Assembly (NCBI GenBank): GCA_951213105.1
Contig: OX578155.1
Location: forward strand, 36,928,484 to 36,992,483
Source of the DNA: Amaurobius ferox
Taxonomy: Eukaryota; Arthropoda; Arachnida; Araneae; Amaurobiidae
Length of the DNA: 64,000 nucleotides
Reading direction: 5' to 3'
The notes under the pieces are model-generated. The model did no database searches. It saw only the letters and a list, made by a program, of their open reading frames with translations, and was not told the origin of the DNA. Both the position numbers and the translations under genes were made by a program. Position 1 is the first letter of the stretch. Every line of letters begins with the position of its first letter. Positions 35,943-50,576 of this stretch are shown here, piece by piece.

Positions 35943-36839
35943 GTGCGAAATATAGTGAATATAAGAAATAGTTTGAAATCCGCGCATTGATCTGATCATA
36001 TTCTGAGACACATTTTGAAGCACCGCAAGAGGTCGCTGATATCAACCGTTACGTATTTTTTCCCAAAATTTAACATTGTTGCGCACTTTGTGATTTTCAA
36101 TGTCTACGTTGGAGTTTCCATTTTACGCCTGTTTCATAGGACATACATTTGTTTACTAAGGATGGAAAATACGTATCAACAATCATTGCAAATACACCAC
36201 GAATGTGTAATAAAAACCTATTTCCAACTGTGGGATAACCCTTTTCTGACGTATCCTTTAGATGCCATTTCCACCTGTGTGTTGGTAATTTAAAATGACG
36301 TATACGTAATATCTTGAAATGTTGGGATTACGTCACAAACACGTATCCTCAAGCATTGAAAATGAGCCTTTAAAACTTATGAATATTTCATAAATAATTA
36401 TTACCAATTTGGCAACACGCATAAGCAACCGCTGAACATTCATCATATCGCGACCTTTGCACATACATTAAAAATTTTTATTTTTGTAAAAATATCTAAA
36501 AATAAAATGTATATTGAAATCACAGAAAAAAAAAATAAATGATACATTAAGTAATTACTGTAATGCACCTTTTCAATAAAGATATTAATATTAAGTTTCC
36601 TATAAGCTGACAGAAATAAATGTTTCATTATTAGACGACTGCATTAGCAGGTCAAATCTGAATGTTGTTGAATAGGTATTTCCGAATTGTATAGGGGAAT
36701 TAAAAATGCCACCAAGAGAATTTTTTGGGGCATCTCCTACTACTCTCCTTAACAAAATATTGTTGTTTATTACTGTTTATGCTGCCTGGACTGACTCCTG
36801 TCCAATGCAATTTTTCTTAAATTATCCCTCCTCCCTGTG

Positions 36840-37132
36840 TTGTTGTTGTTGTTGAGACCCAGACCGTCCGACCTACCAGAAAGGTGCAAGGCAACTGTTT
36901 GGACGGCCGGGAAGTGCCACACAATTTAGACCGGAACCCAGTGGGGGAGGCATCCACAGGGACCGTACCCTACTTCCCCTACCACCAACCTCTCGGAAGG
37001 ACTTACGGACCCACATGTTTAACGTGATCGTACTCCGCGTGAACACGGCGGCAGTTTTGGCAGTGGCTGGAATCGAACCCGGGCCAACCGAGTGCAACTC
37101 CAGCGCGCTAACCAATGGGCTACCGCACCCTG
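36840..37132 (-). mobile_element. tRNA-derived SINE, unit 6 copy
   Basis: Same insertion and flanking duplication as in unit 1. Confidence 0.88.
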
Positions 37133-39881
37133 CCTCCCTGTGTGTCACAAGCTGACAAAAACCGTTTTTAATAGAGGTCTGATTTTTAACACTCATGTGT
37201 CAATTCAAATTACCGTAGAATTAATTCCATGGATAGTCCGGCCCTCCTCGTGAAAGTGTACCGCTCTTTTTTTGGCAGTTAAAGTGTACCCTCAATTAAG
37301 TTAGCAGATTTCCGCCCCCGTTTACATTCCTGGGGTCCCTTTTGTCGTATTTAAAGGGATGCATCAACGGAAATCTCCCTGTTTCTATAAGCGGAAAATT
37401 TTCTTTAACCAACTGGCATTTTTTAGTTCACCCTTCCTATTTCCGTAACTTTCAATCCCATTAGGGAGAAACCGATCTCATTAGACTGAATTCTACGGTT
37501 GACGGAATGTTGATGCTTGAATGTTTAATATAATACCTTTACAAGTACATCTTTTTACCCAAACTATGAATTGTAGAGAAATTTGAGATGGAATTTCTGA
37601 ACGAAATTCATTCTTTTAAAATGGAATTTCAGAATGATATTCATTCCTTTAAAATTATGACTCTGGACAAATTAAGTAATAAGTTATGCAATAAAAATAT
37701 AATTTATTATGGGTAAATTTCAGTAATTTTCGTAAAGGTTATTAATTTACTGTACATCAGATGAGAGACGACAAATGAATAATTTCACAAAGTTTTTGGC
37801 AGAAATATTATCTTCCGAAAGATTTGAATACAAATTACAGCTCAAAGGTGTTGCAGCAAGAACCGAATCGCGATTGCTGACAGCGACATCTAGCGGTTTC
37901 TTAAAATTAGGCGCAGTTTTTGATCTTTGGTTTACACACTGGCCTACATAGCCACTGTAGTATTGATGAACGACCCGAATAATGTAAAGTAAATGTTCAA
38001 TTTCCCCTTTTAAGTAATAACTTGCTGCGTTTTACCGAAAATATTCGATGAAGCAATCAAACCTTATTCGCAAAAAATTATTTTCTATTTTAATGTAGTC
38101 GATGCAATGCCTATGCGCATCATGTGGCAAATTGAGGAATGTATAATGTCGAATAACTTTTTACTATTTCAAAAATTGCCTCTACTTCTAGTTAAAATAT
38201 GCCTTGGGATCTATTTATTAGATCGCTGCTACGTTGTTCCGAAAGCACAATAATTGGATTTATTATCCTTCGATCTGAATGTATGGTTTGATGGGCGTGG
38301 TTTAGTAAGATTATGAAGAAAAAGGCAATTTTGAAACGGATTAGAAAATAGAACCGCCGTGGGCTCCTGATAACAGCAATTTCCTAAATATTTTATTTTT
38401 CCAGTCTTACTAATCATGTTTTATTCATTTTCTTCATATTTGAAATTGTAACGCATCTATTTTAGGTAAGTTTTTCATGCGATTCTTCTAGAAAAAAATT
38501 TCAAAAACAGTAATATACAGAGAAAATATAGTTTCACTTTTGCATAATTTTACTATCATCAAAGTCCGAACACTTTATTTATTGAACTAACTATTTTTTG
38601 CGAAAATATGTATCCGAATTGCAAGTCGTTTGGACTGCAAAATTTTTGTTTTCTTTAAACAGTTTTTGTAAAAGGTATTACTTGTTTGTATGTGAATGTT
38701 ATTTTGATTATTCTTAAGCCATACGTCATTTTGTAAGTTTGAAGGTCTGACCTGTCATTAATTTTATCATATATTTTCCATCAATTGCTCTGATGTGCGT
38801 TAAACATGAAGTCGGTGCTTCGATTCCCTTTCATGAGATTCCATCTTAAAATTTATTTGTGAAATGCGGTGGGTTCCGGATATTCGACAAAAAAGAATGT
38901 TTTAAGAATGTCATGTGTGGCCTAAGAATGCTATGAAACCTCGGTTAGACCGATATCTACGATGTAAAATTTGAAATCTTAATATTGTATCTAGTTTCCA
39001 GATTGAAAAATAGAATTATTTTTTAATACAAAAATATATTCCCATTAAAATAGAACAACAGAATTAGTTCAGATGCATAATTTCTACTAGAATTATATTA
39101 TGTTCCACTAAAATAATGCGACAAAACCTTTCATAATTTAACATTGTTGTTTAGGAGTTGTCATTAGTAGGGTCAATTCTTGGCCTGAAAGTAACCGATG
39201 ATGACTGCGGGTGATGATTTATGTGAATTATATCCCTCGGTGTCTATGGGATCGCAACGCCCATAGGCATTCATGTCTGAGTCTTCTACTAATGACCACA
39301 GAATACTATATTCAGAAGGCTCACTCCCATAGGATCCTATGGCAACATTTCTAACATGGGATGTCCCATAGACACTAGCGCTAGTCAGATGGACCAACTG
39401 AAGTGCGATGCGTCTGCCAGATTTGGCGCGTTATCGCTCGCTTGGCGATTTTGTTTTAAACGGGAGGGGAACAAAATGTTGAGGACTGTACTTTTATAAT
39501 TTTTGAAACTATAGAAAGGATCAGGATTTAAAAATACATTAATCTGCAACATAAATATATTCATTAGTTTAAGAATATTTAAATAAACATAGTTATATAT
39601 TTAATTCAAATAATCATAAAATAGATTAAAAAATACACACATTGCATTGTCTCACTATAAAACATAATGCACAAAAAATTACAAGCTAACATACTCAAAA
39701 GACTGAAATATTATATAATACTTTCAGTCTAAAAAGTATACTAGCGTGTTGATCGTTCTTAATTTATTCTGGGATACTGATAATAGACTTTTTTTTTTAA
39801 TATAAAAATATTCATATAGTAAATATCAAATTTACATAAATGCACTATCGAAGTTGTGGAACTCAATCATTAATTACCCGA

Positions 39882-39890
39882 GGGGGGGGG
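39882..39890 (+). repeat. Run of nine G in young TIR element, unit 7
   Basis: The equivalent run in unit 8 has 13 G. The difference may be real slippage or a sequencing error in a homopolymer. Confidence 0.85.
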
Positions 39891-40095
39891 ATTTTTCACC
39901 ATAAGGCACTTAATAAAAATTTTACATAAATATATACACATACTATATCACATTCAACTAAGAAAAAACTATCCAAATATCAATTATTTCACATTTTATA
40001 AAAATACGGAAAATATTTTTTAACTAATTATACCACTACCTCTTAAAATGTAGTCTAATCCGGCAGTAATAACAACACAGCACTAATTTCGTATG

Positions 40096-40167
40096 ATGAA
40101 CACATGTATACTTATATGAACACGTGTATACTTATGAACACGTGTATACTTATAATGAACACGTATG
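40096..40167 (+). repeat. Short minisatellite in young TIR element, unit 7
   Basis: About four copies of an 18-21-bp motif built on ATGAACACGTGTATACTT. The last copy is truncated, and the first has CATG where the next two have CGTG. The motif contains CACGTG and GTATAC palindromes. Confidence 0.85.
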
Positions 40168-41675
40168 TAGGATGGTGATAACTAAAATTATTTCAATTTT
40201 AATAAACATAAATTACATACCCTGTAACGCAACCAGTTTTCTTTTATCAATCCATTTCTATAAAATGATCTAAACACTTAACAAATAATCCTTTTTCACG
40301 TTACGGTTACTCAAACCACGCTAGTCTGTTGTTCTAAGTTTTCGCCGAGCGAAATAGGGTTATACACATTGAAAATCGGCTTGGACCCAAACCAGATCAT
40401 CGCCAAGCGCTCGGATCAAACCAGACCATCGCCAAGAGCGCGCCAACCCAATGTTTGGTCTATCTCTAATGGCCGCCGCGAAAACGAAACTATCCAGAGT
40501 GACAGGTCTGTATAGTAGTCTGTGCTAATGACCATCTTAAAAGAAAAACATGTCAAGTGTATGGCCTAATGTGTTTTCACATCACTAAAAGGGATGAACA
40601 TTCAGATACCTATACAATTATGCTTTCAAAAATATTTCTATTTATTTTTTAATATATGAATTGGCTGTATCTTAATTAAGCCTTTATATATTGCGAAAAT
40701 ACGACTGGAGATTATATTTTCAGTAAATTAAGAAATAATATATCGTATAAGGATGTCGATTTAATCTGACTGCAGTTTTCAGCTTAAATTAAAAACGGTT
40801 TACTTATTAGAAGTTTTAAAATATTGAGGAAACAGTTGACCGATCCTTGCCATGTCCCCATTCACCTGAAATGTTTTCAAGAAATAACCATTTCGCATTT
40901 ATATTAAAATAAGGTTTACTGAAGGTTTTATTTCTACACAAGAGCTGTGACAGTTTTAATGTCATTGAAATAATTATGTTGAAAAAGTAGCAATATTGTG
41001 CAATCAAGAACTTTGGAGCAGTTTACTGTCGTCTAATTGCCTAATCACTGAATCCAGAATATACATTTGAGAGAATACTCATCTTTTGGGATACACAGAG
41101 ATTCCATTGGCGGAATGTGTTTATGGTAGATAGTGCACAACTTATTATTTTATATATCATAGTGGACATAATATTAATAATCTGGCATTGTATCCAGTGC
41201 TACATTAAGTTCGTCAATAGAGCATTTGCAGTTTATTCAGGGTCTATTATAAAAGTTTTGCGTTTGACTTATTTGAACTAAAGATATCAGACAGGCATCT
41301 ACCAGAAATGAAGGAAAGTAAATGATTTCAGTAGTTTTTCTCCCTCAGGTTAGAGTGAGATCATACTTCATAGGATCATTTCTATAGTATGATTAGCGAG
41401 TTCACTCACCGAACTTCGCAGAAAACCCAACCACGATGATGTGGCAAGGGGTTTCATCCCGAGCGTGAAGCCGGCACATCAGCAACTTGTTGCTGTTGGC
41501 CATTGATGATCGCGCTCTCGACGTTTTTACGCCGAGGGAAGGATGAATCTCTGTCTGAGTGGTTCCCAATTATATTAAATATATGTTGTTTTAACAAGTA
41601 AATCGAAGGCAACGGAAAAGCCAACATTTCTAGCTACAAATTGTGGCCTAAATTTTAATTGCCTACTGTATGAAA

Positions 41676-42809
41676 CACAGACTGATATATACAGACATTA
41701 ATTCATATCAAATTGGCACGCTTGGCACTGGTCGATGACGTTTTCGCCAAGACGTTCTGTTAATATAACCCTATTTGACTCTGAATGCAACCCTTACACA
41801 GCCATGCTTTCTTGTAGCGTATTACAGTGCAAAAAGATTATTTGTTAAGTGAATCGATAATTACAAGAAAGGATTACCAATTGAAAAAGCATTACCTTCA
41901 AAATGTATGTAATTTATTTTTATTTAAATGAAAAGTTTATTTGTTATCCATCCCATATTTCATCCTATGCACGTGATCATAAAAAATGAATGATGTATTA
42001 TCACTGCGGACTAGACCAAATTCCAAGAAGCAGTGGTATTATTAGTTAAAAAAACCTTTTCCGTATTTTTATAAGATGTACAAAAATTGATATTTGGATA
42101 GCTTTTCCTAGTACAAATTAAATTGATTATGGTATTGTATAGGTATATATTTCGAATACTTTTTAATAACTAAAGCAATGGGGAAAATACTCCGCCCCCT
42201 TGTAATTAAAGATTGAGTTCCTCAGCTTTGATCGTACATTTATGTAAAATGTTACTTGTTACAAGAATTTTAGTGTATTTAGAAAAAATTACATTATGAG
42301 CACCTCCATAATAAATTGATAAGTAAGAAATTTAATAATCATATAGTAATCGTATAATATCATAGAAGTTTAATAATCAATAATCATAGTTGTATAATAT
42401 TACTGTCTTTTGAGTATGTTAGCTTATAATTTTTGGTGCATAACGATTTACAGTAATGTAAATGCGTCAATTTTTTATTTAGTTTATGATTACATGAATT
42501 AAATATATAGCTATGTTTATTTATTTAAATTCACTCAAACAAATAAATATATTACAGATAAAAATATTTTTAAATGCTGATCATTTTTATAGTTTAAAAA
42601 TTATAAAAGTACAGTAGCGTAATTTTTATGCCCGCATTAACATAAAACCGTCAAACGTACGATAGTCGCCAAATCTAGCAGCCGGACTTTGTTTACATCG
42701 TAGCTCCGATGGTTGGCTCCCCGAATGCTAGTGTCCATGCGAAATCCCTTGTTAAAGATGTTGCCATGGGTTCCTATGGAAGTGATCCTTCTGAATATGG
42801 TAATCTGCG
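41676..42809 (+). mobile_element. Old TIR transposon, unit 7 copy
   Basis: Orthologous to 2438-3571. It lies about 1.15 kb downstream of the young copy and in opposite orientation, making a long imperfect inverted repeat. Confidence 0.8.
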
Positions 42810-43707
42810 GTGCGAAATATAGTGAATATAAGAAATAGTTTGAAATCCGCGCATTGATCTGATCATATTCTGAGACACATTTTGAAGCACCGCAAGAGGT
42901 CGCTGATATCAACCGTTACGTATTTTTTCCCAAAATTTAACATTGTTGCGCACTTTGTGATTTTCAATGTCTACGTTGGAGTTTCCATTTTACGCCTGTT
43001 TCATAGGACATACATTTGTTTACTAAGGATGGAAAATACGTATCAACAATCATTGCAAATACACCACGAATGTGTAATAAAAACCTATTTCCAACTGTGG
43101 GATAACCCTTTTCTGACGTATCCTTTAGATGCCATTTCCACCTGTGTGTTGGTAATTTAAAATGACGTATACGTAATATCTTGAAATGTTGGGATTACGT
43201 CACAAACACGTATCCTCAAGCATTGAAAATGAGCCTTTAAAACTTATGAATATTTCATAAATAATTATTACCAATTTGGCAACACGCATAAGCAACCGCT
43301 GAACATTCATCATATCGCGACCTTTGCACATACATTAAAAATTTTTATTTTTGTAAAAATATCTAAAAATAAAATGTATATTGAAATCACAGAAAAAAAA
43401 AATAAATGATACATTAAGTAATTTACTGTAATGCACCTTTTCAATAAAGATATTAATATTAAGTTTCCTATAAGCTGACAGAAATAAATGTTTCATTATT
43501 AGACGACTGCATTAGCAGGTCAAATCTGAATGTTGTTGAATAGGTATTTCCGAATTGTATAGGGGAATTAAAAATGCCACCAAGAGAATTTTTTGGGGCA
43601 TCTCCTACTACTCTCCTTAACAAAATATTGTTGTTTATTACTGTTTATGCTGCCTGGACAGACTCCTGTCCAATGCAATTTTTCTTAAATTATCCCTCCT
43701 CCCTGTG

Positions 43708-44000
43708 TTGTTGTTGTTGTTGAGACCCAGACCGTCCGACCTACCAGAAAGGTGCAAGGCAACTGTTTGGACGGCCGGGAAGTGCCACACAATTTAGACC
43801 GGAACCCAGTGGGGGAGGCATCCACAGGGACCGTACCCTACTTCCCCTACCACCAACCTCTCGGAAGGACTTACGGACCCACATGTTTAACGTGATCGTA
43901 CTCCGCGTGAACACGGCGGCAGTTTTGGCAGTGGCTGGAATCGAACCCGGGCCAACCGAGTGCAACTCCAGCGCGCTAACCAATGGGCTACCGCACCCTG
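43708..44000 (-). mobile_element. tRNA-derived SINE, unit 7 copy
   Basis: Same insertion and flanking duplication as in unit 1. Confidence 0.88.
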
Positions 44001-46749
44001 CCTCCCTGTGTGTCACAAGCTGACAAAAACCGTTTTTAATAGAGGTCTGATTTTTAACACTCATGTGTCAATTCAAATTACCGTAGAATTAATTCCATGG
44101 ATAGTCCGGCCCTCCTCGTGAAAGTGTACCGCTCTTTTTTTGGCAGTTAAAGTGTACCCTCAATTAAGTTAGCAGATTTCCGCCCCCGTTTACATTCCTG
44201 GGGTCCCTTTTGTCGTATTTAAAGGGATGCATCAACGGAAATCTCCCTGTTTCTATAAGCGGAAAATTTTCTTTAACCAACTGGCATTTTTTAGTGCACC
44301 CTTCCTATTTCCGTAACTTTCAATCCCATTAGGGAGAAACCGATCTCATTAGACTGAATTCTACGGTTGACGGAATGTTGATGCTTGAATGTTTAATATA
44401 ATACCTTTACAAGTACATCTTTTTACCCAAACTATGAATTGTAGAGAAATTTGAGATGGAATTTCTGAACGAAATTCATTCTTTTAAAATGGAATTTCAG
44501 AATGATATTCATTCCTTTAAAATTATGACTCTGGACAAATTAAGTAATAAGTTATGCAATAAAAATATAATTTATTATGGGTAAATTTCAGTAATTTTCG
44601 TAAAGGTTATTAATTTACTGTACATCAGATGAGAGACGACAAATGAATAATTTCACAAAGTTTTTGGCAGAAATATTATCTTCCGAAAGATTTGAATACA
44701 AATTACAGCTCAAAGGTGTTGCAGCAAGAACCGAATCGCGATTGCTGACAGCGACATCTAGCGGTTTCTTAAAATTAGGCGCAGTTTTTGATCTTTGGTT
44801 TACACACTGGCCTACATAGCCACTGTAGTATTGATGAACGACCCGAATAATGTAAAGTAAATGTTCAATTTCCCCTTTTAAGTAATAACTTGCTGCGTTT
44901 TACCGAAAATATTCGATGAAGCAATCAAACCTTATTCGCAAAAAATTATTTTCTATTTTAATGTAGTCGATGCAATGCCTATGCGCATCATGTGGCAAAT
45001 TGAGGAATGTTTAATGTCGAATAACTTTTTACTATTTCAAAAATTGCCTCTACTTCTAGTTAAAATATGCCTTGGGATCTATTTATTAGATCGCTGCTAC
45101 GTTGTTCCGAAAGCACAATAATTGGATTTATTATCCTTCGATCTGAATGTATGGTTTGATGGGCGTGGTTTAGTAAGATTATGAAGAAAAAGGCAATTTT
45201 GAAACGGATTAGAAAATAGAACCGCCGTGGGCTCCTGATAACAGCAATTTCCTAAATATTTTATTTTTCCAGTCTTACTAATCATGTTTTATTCATTTTC
45301 TTCATATTTGAAATTGTAACGCATCTATTTTAGGTAAGTTTTTCATGCGATTCTTCTAGAAAAAAATTTCAAAAACAGTAATATACAGAGAAAATATAGT
45401 TTCACTTTTGCATAATTTTACTATCATCAAAGTCCGAACACTTTATTTATTGAACTAACTATTTTTTGCGAAAATATGTATCCGAATTGCAAGTCGTTTG
45501 GACTGCAAAATTTTTGTTTTCTTTAAACAGTTTTTGTAAAAGGTATTACTTGTTTGTATGTGAATGTTATTTTGATTATTCTTAAGCCATACGTCATTTT
45601 GTAAGTTTGAAGGTCTGACCTGTCATTAATTTTATCATATATTTTCCATCAATTGCTCTGATGTGCGTTAAACATGAAGTCGGTGCTTCGATTCCCTTTC
45701 ATGAGATTCCATCTTAAAATTTATTTGTGAAATGCGGTGGGTTCCGGATATTCGACAAAAAAGAATGTTTTAAGAATGTCATGTGTGGCCTAAGAATGCT
45801 ATGAAACCTCGGTTAGACCGATATCTACGATGTAAAATTTGAAATCTTAATATTGTATCTAGTTTCCAGATTGAAAAATAGAATTATTTTTTAATACAAA
45901 AATATATTCCCATTAAAATAGAACAACAGAATTAGTTCAGATGCATAATTTCTACTAGAATTATATTATGTTCCACTAAAATAATGCGACAAAACCTTTC
46001 ATAATTTAACATTGTTGTTTAGGAGTTGTCATTAGTAGGGTCAATTCTTGGCCTGAAAGTAACCGATGATGACTGCGGGTGATGATTTATGTGAATTATA
46101 TCCCTCGGTGTCTATGGGATCGCAACGCCCATAGGCATTCATGTCTGAGTCTTCTACTAATGACCACAGAATACTATATTCAGAAGGCTCACTCCCATAG
46201 GATCCTATGGCAACATTTCTAACATGGGATGTCCCATAGACACTAGCGCTAGTCAGATGGACCAACTGAAGTGCGATGCGTCTGCCAGATTTGGCGCGTT
46301 ATTGCTCGCTTGGCGATTTTGTTTTAAACGGGAGGGGAACAAAATGTTGAGGACTGTACTTTTATAATTTTTGAAACTATAGAAAGGATCAGGATTTAAA
46401 AATACATTAATCTGCAACATAAATATATTCATTAGTTTAAGAATATTTAAATAAACATAGTTATATATTTAATTCAAATAATCATAAAATAGATTAAAAA
46501 ATACACACATTGCATTGTCTCACTATAAAACATAATGCACAAAAAATTACAAGCTAACATACTCAAAAGACTGAAATATTATATAATACTTTCAGTCTAA
46601 AAAGTATACTAGCGTGTTGATCGTTCTTAATTTATTCTGGGATACTGATAATAGACTTTTTTTTTTAATATAAAAATATTCATATAGTAAATATCAAATT
46701 TACATAAATGCACTATCGAAGTTGTGGAACTCAATCATTAATTACCCGA

Positions 46750-46762
46750 GGGGGGGGGGGGG
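46750..46762 (+). repeat. Run of 13 G in young TIR element, unit 8
   Basis: Homologous to the nine-G run in unit 7. Confidence 0.85.
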
Positions 46763-46964
46763 ATTTTTCACCATAAGGCACTTAATAAAAATTTTACATA
46801 AATATATACACATACTATATCACATTCAACTAAGAAAAAGCTATCCAAATATCAATTATTTCACATTTTATAAAAATACGGAAAATATTTAACTAATTAT
46901 ACCACTACCTCTTAAAATGTAGTCTAATCCGGCAGTAATAACAACACAGCACTAATTTCGTATG

Positions 46965-47036
46965 ATGAACACATGTATACTTATATGAACACGTGTATAC
47001 TTATGAACACGTGTATACTTATAATGAACACGTATG
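46965..47036 (+). repeat. Short minisatellite in young TIR element, unit 8
   Basis: Same four-copy 18-21-bp repeat and same 72-bp length as in unit 7. Confidence 0.85.
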
Positions 47037-48544
47037 TAGGATGGTGATAACTAAAATTATTTCAATTTTAATAAACATAAATTACATACCCTGTAACGCA
47101 ACCAGCTTTCTTTTATCAATCCATTTCTATAAAATGATCTAAACACTTAACAAATAATCCTTTTTCACGTTACGGTTACTCAAACCACGCTAGTCTGTTG
47201 TTCTAAGTTTTCGCCGAGCGAAATAGGGTTATACACATTGAAAATCGGCTTGGACCCAAACCAGATCATCGCCAAGCGCTCGGATCAAACCAGACCATCG
47301 CCAAGAGCGCGCCAACCCAATGTTTGGTCTATCTCTAATGGCCGCCGCGAAAACGAAACTATCCAGAGTGACAGGTCTGTATAGTAGTCTGTGCTAATGA
47401 CCATCTTAAAAGAAAAACATGTCAAGTGTATGGCCTAATGTGTTTTCACATCACTAAAAGGGATGAACATTCAGATACCTATACAATTATGCTTTCAAAA
47501 ATATTTCTATTTATTTTTTAATATATGAATTGGCTGTATCTTAATTAAGCCTTTATATATTGCGAAAATACGACTGGAGATTATATTTTCAGTAAATTAA
47601 GAAATAATATATCGTATAAGGATGTCGATTTAATCTGACTGCAGTTTTCAGCTTAAATTAAAAACGGTTTACTTATTAGAAGTTTTAAAATATTGAGGAA
47701 ACAGTTGACCGATCCTTGCCATGTCCCCATTCACCTGAAATGTTTTCAAGAAATAACCATTTCGCATTTATATTAAAATAAGGTTTACTGAAGGTTTTAT
47801 TTCTACACAAGAGCTGTGACAGTTTTAATGTCATTGAAATAATTATGTTGAAAAAGTAGCAATATTGTGCAATCAAGAACTTTGGAGCAGTTTACTGTCG
47901 TCTAATTGCCTAATCACTGAATCCAGAATATACATTTCAGAGAATACTCATCTTTTGGGATACACAGAGATTCCATTGGCGGAATGTGTTTATGGTAGAT
48001 AGTGCACAACTTATTATTTTATATATCATAGTGGACATAATATTAATAATCTGGCATTGTATCCAGTGCTACATTAAGTTCGTCAATAGAGCATTTGCAG
48101 TTTATTCAGGGTCTATTATAAAAGTTTTGCGTTTGACTTATTTGAACTAAAGATATCAGACAGGCATCTACCAGAAATGAAGGAAAGTAAATGATTTCAG
48201 TAGTTTTTCTCCCTCAGGTTAGAGTGAGATCATACTTCATAGGATCATTTCTATAGTATGATTAGCGAGTTCACTCACCGAACTTCGCAGAAAACCCAAC
48301 CACGATGATGTGGCAAGGGGTTTCATCCCGAGCGTGAAGCCGGCACATCAGCAACTTGTTGCTGTTGGCCATTGATGATCGCGCTCTCGACGTTTTTACG
48401 CCGAGGGAAGGATGAATCTCTGTCTGAGTGGTTCCCAATTATATTAAATATATGTTGTTTTAACAAGTAAATCGAAGGCAACGGAAAAGCCAACATTTCT
48501 AGCTACAAATTGTGGCCTAAATTTTAATTGCCTACTGTATGAAA

Positions 48545-49678
48545 CACAGACTGATATATACAGACATTAATTCATATCAAATTGGCACGCTTGGCACTGG
48601 TCGATGACGTTTTCGCCAAGACGTTCTGTTAATATAACCCTATTTGACTCTGAATGCAACCCTTACACAGCCATGCTTTCTTGTAGCGTATTACAGTGCA
48701 AAAAGATTATTTGTTAAGTGAATCGATAATTACAAGAAAGGATTACCAATTGAAAAAGCATTACCTTCAAAATGTATGTAATTTATTTTTATTTAAATGA
48801 AAAGTTTATTTGTTATCCATCCCATATTTCATCCTATGCACGTGATCATAAAAAATGAATGATGTATTATCACTGCGGACTAGACCAAATTCCAAGAAGC
48901 AGTGGTATTATTAGTTAAAAAAACCTTTTCCGTATTTTTATAAGATGTACAAAAATTGATATTTGGATAGCTTTTCCTAGTACAAATTAAATTGATTATG
49001 GTATTGTATAGGTATATATTTCGAATACTTTTTAATAACTAAAGCAATGGGGAAAATACTCCGCCCCCTTGTAATTAAAGATTGAGTTCCTCAGCTTTGA
49101 TCGTACATTTATGTAAAATGTTACTTGTTACAAGAATTTTAGTGTATTTAGAAAAAATTACATTATGAGCACCTCCATAATAAATTGATAAGTAAGAAAT
49201 TTAATAATCATATAGTAATCGTATAATATCATAGAAGTTTAATAATCAATAATCATAGTTGTATAATATTACTGTCTTTTGAGTATGTTAGCTTATAATT
49301 TTTGGTGCATAACGATTTACAGTAATGTAAATGCGTCAATTTTTTATTTAGTTTATGATTACATGAATTAAATATATAGCTATGTTTATTTATTTAAATT
49401 CACTCAAACAAATAAATATATTACAGATAAAAATATTTTTAAATGCTGATCATTTTTATAGTTTAAAAATTATAAAAGTACAGTAGCGTAATTTTTATGC
49501 CCGCATTAACATAAAACCGTCAAACGTACGATAGTCGCCAAATCTAGCAGCCGGACTTTGTTTACATCGTAGCTCCGATGGTTGGCTCCCCGAATGCTAG
49601 TGTCCATGCGAAATCCCTTGTTAAAGATGTTGCCATGGGTTCCTATGGAAGTGATCCTTCTGAATATGGTAATCTGCG
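48545..49678 (+). mobile_element. Old TIR transposon, unit 8 copy
   Basis: Orthologous to 2438-3571. It forms the inverted partner of the young copy at 46165-47393. Confidence 0.8.
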
Positions 49679-50576
49679 GTGCGAAATATAGTGAATATAA
49701 GAAATAGTTTGAAATCCGCGCATTGATCTGATCATATTCTGAGACACATTTTGAAGCACCGCAAGAGGTCGCTGATATCAACCGTTACGTATTTTTTCCC
49801 AAAATTTAACATTGTTGCGCACTTTGTGATTTTCAATGTCTACGTTGGAGTTTCCATTTTACGCCTGTTTCATAGGACATACATTTGTTTACTAAGGATG
49901 GAAAATACGTATCAACAATCATTGCAAATACACCACGAATGTGTAATAAAAACCTATTTCCAACTGTGGGATAACCCTTTTCTGACGTATCCTTTAGATG
50001 CCATTTCCACCTGTGTGTTGGTAATTTAAAATGACGTATACGTAATATCTTGAAATGTTGGGATTACGTCACAAACACGTATCCTCAAGCATTGAAAATG
50101 AGCCTTTAAAACTTATGAATATTTCATAAATAATTATTACCAATTTGGCAACACGCATAAGCAACCGCTGAACATTCATCATATCGCGACCTTTGCACAT
50201 ACATTAAAAATTTTTATTTTTGTAAAAATATCTAAAAATAAAATGTATATTGAAATCACAGAAAAAAAAAATAAATGATACATTAAGTAATTTACTGTAA
50301 TGCACCTTTTCAATAAAGATATTAATATTAAGTTTCCTATAAGCTGACAGAAATAAATGTTTCATTATTAGACGACTGCATTAGCAGGTCAAATCTGAAT
50401 GTTGTTGAATAGGTATTTCCGAATTGTATAGGGGAATTAAAAATGCCACCAAGAGAATTTTTTGGGGCATCTCCTACTACTCTCCTTAACAAAATATTGT
50501 TGTTTATTACTGTTTATGCTGCCTGGACTGACTCCTGTCCAATGCAATTTTTCTTAAATTATCCCTCCTCCCTGTG

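Larger units (their letters stand above)
32372..38002 (+). repeat. Array unit 6 (5631 bp)
   Basis: This unit has no large insertion. It matches unit 5 at diagnostic positions and is effectively the empty-site version of it. It lacks one T near 36554 (AGTAATTACTG against AGTAATTTACTG in the others). Confidence 0.95.
39297..40524 (-). mobile_element. Young TIR DNA transposon (hAT-like), unit 7 copy
   Basis: This 1,228-bp non-autonomous element has terminal inverted repeats CACAGAATACTATA at the left and TATAGTAGTCTGTG at the right (one mismatch over 14 bp). A perfect 8-bp target duplication, CTAATGAC, lies at 39289-39296 and 40525-40532 and fits the hAT preference nTnnnnAn. Units 1-6 and 10 have the single, uninterrupted target. 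It is the same family as the old resident TIR element but in reverse orientation and far less decayed at its ends. It contains a G run and an 18-21-bp minisatellite. There is no transposase frame. A P-type element also makes 8-bp duplications, so the superfamily is provisional. Confidence 0.88.
38003..44870 (+). repeat. Array unit 7 (6868 bp, young TIR element)
   Basis: The extra 1,236 bp equals the 1,228-bp TIR element (39297-40524) plus an 8-bp target duplication. It shares the insertion with unit 8, and a GTGAG variant near 41355 with units 8 and 9. Confidence 0.95.
46165..47393 (-). mobile_element. Young TIR DNA transposon (hAT-like), unit 8 copy
   Basis: Same insertion as in unit 7, with CTAATGAC at 46157-46164 and 47394-47401. 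It is 1,229 bp long; relative to unit 7 it has four more G in the G run and three fewer T near 46889. Sharing of the site shows the element inserted once and was then copied with its unit. Confidence 0.88.

Noticed and set aside
30812..36628. 61-codon minus-strand frames in units 5 and 6
   Set aside because: They open only because of poly-A run length and a missing T in these units, so they are frameshift artefacts of non-coding DNA.
39173..39397. 74-codon minus-strand frame in units 7 and 8
   Set aside because: It is created by the junction between unit sequence and the young TIR element and has no independent support.
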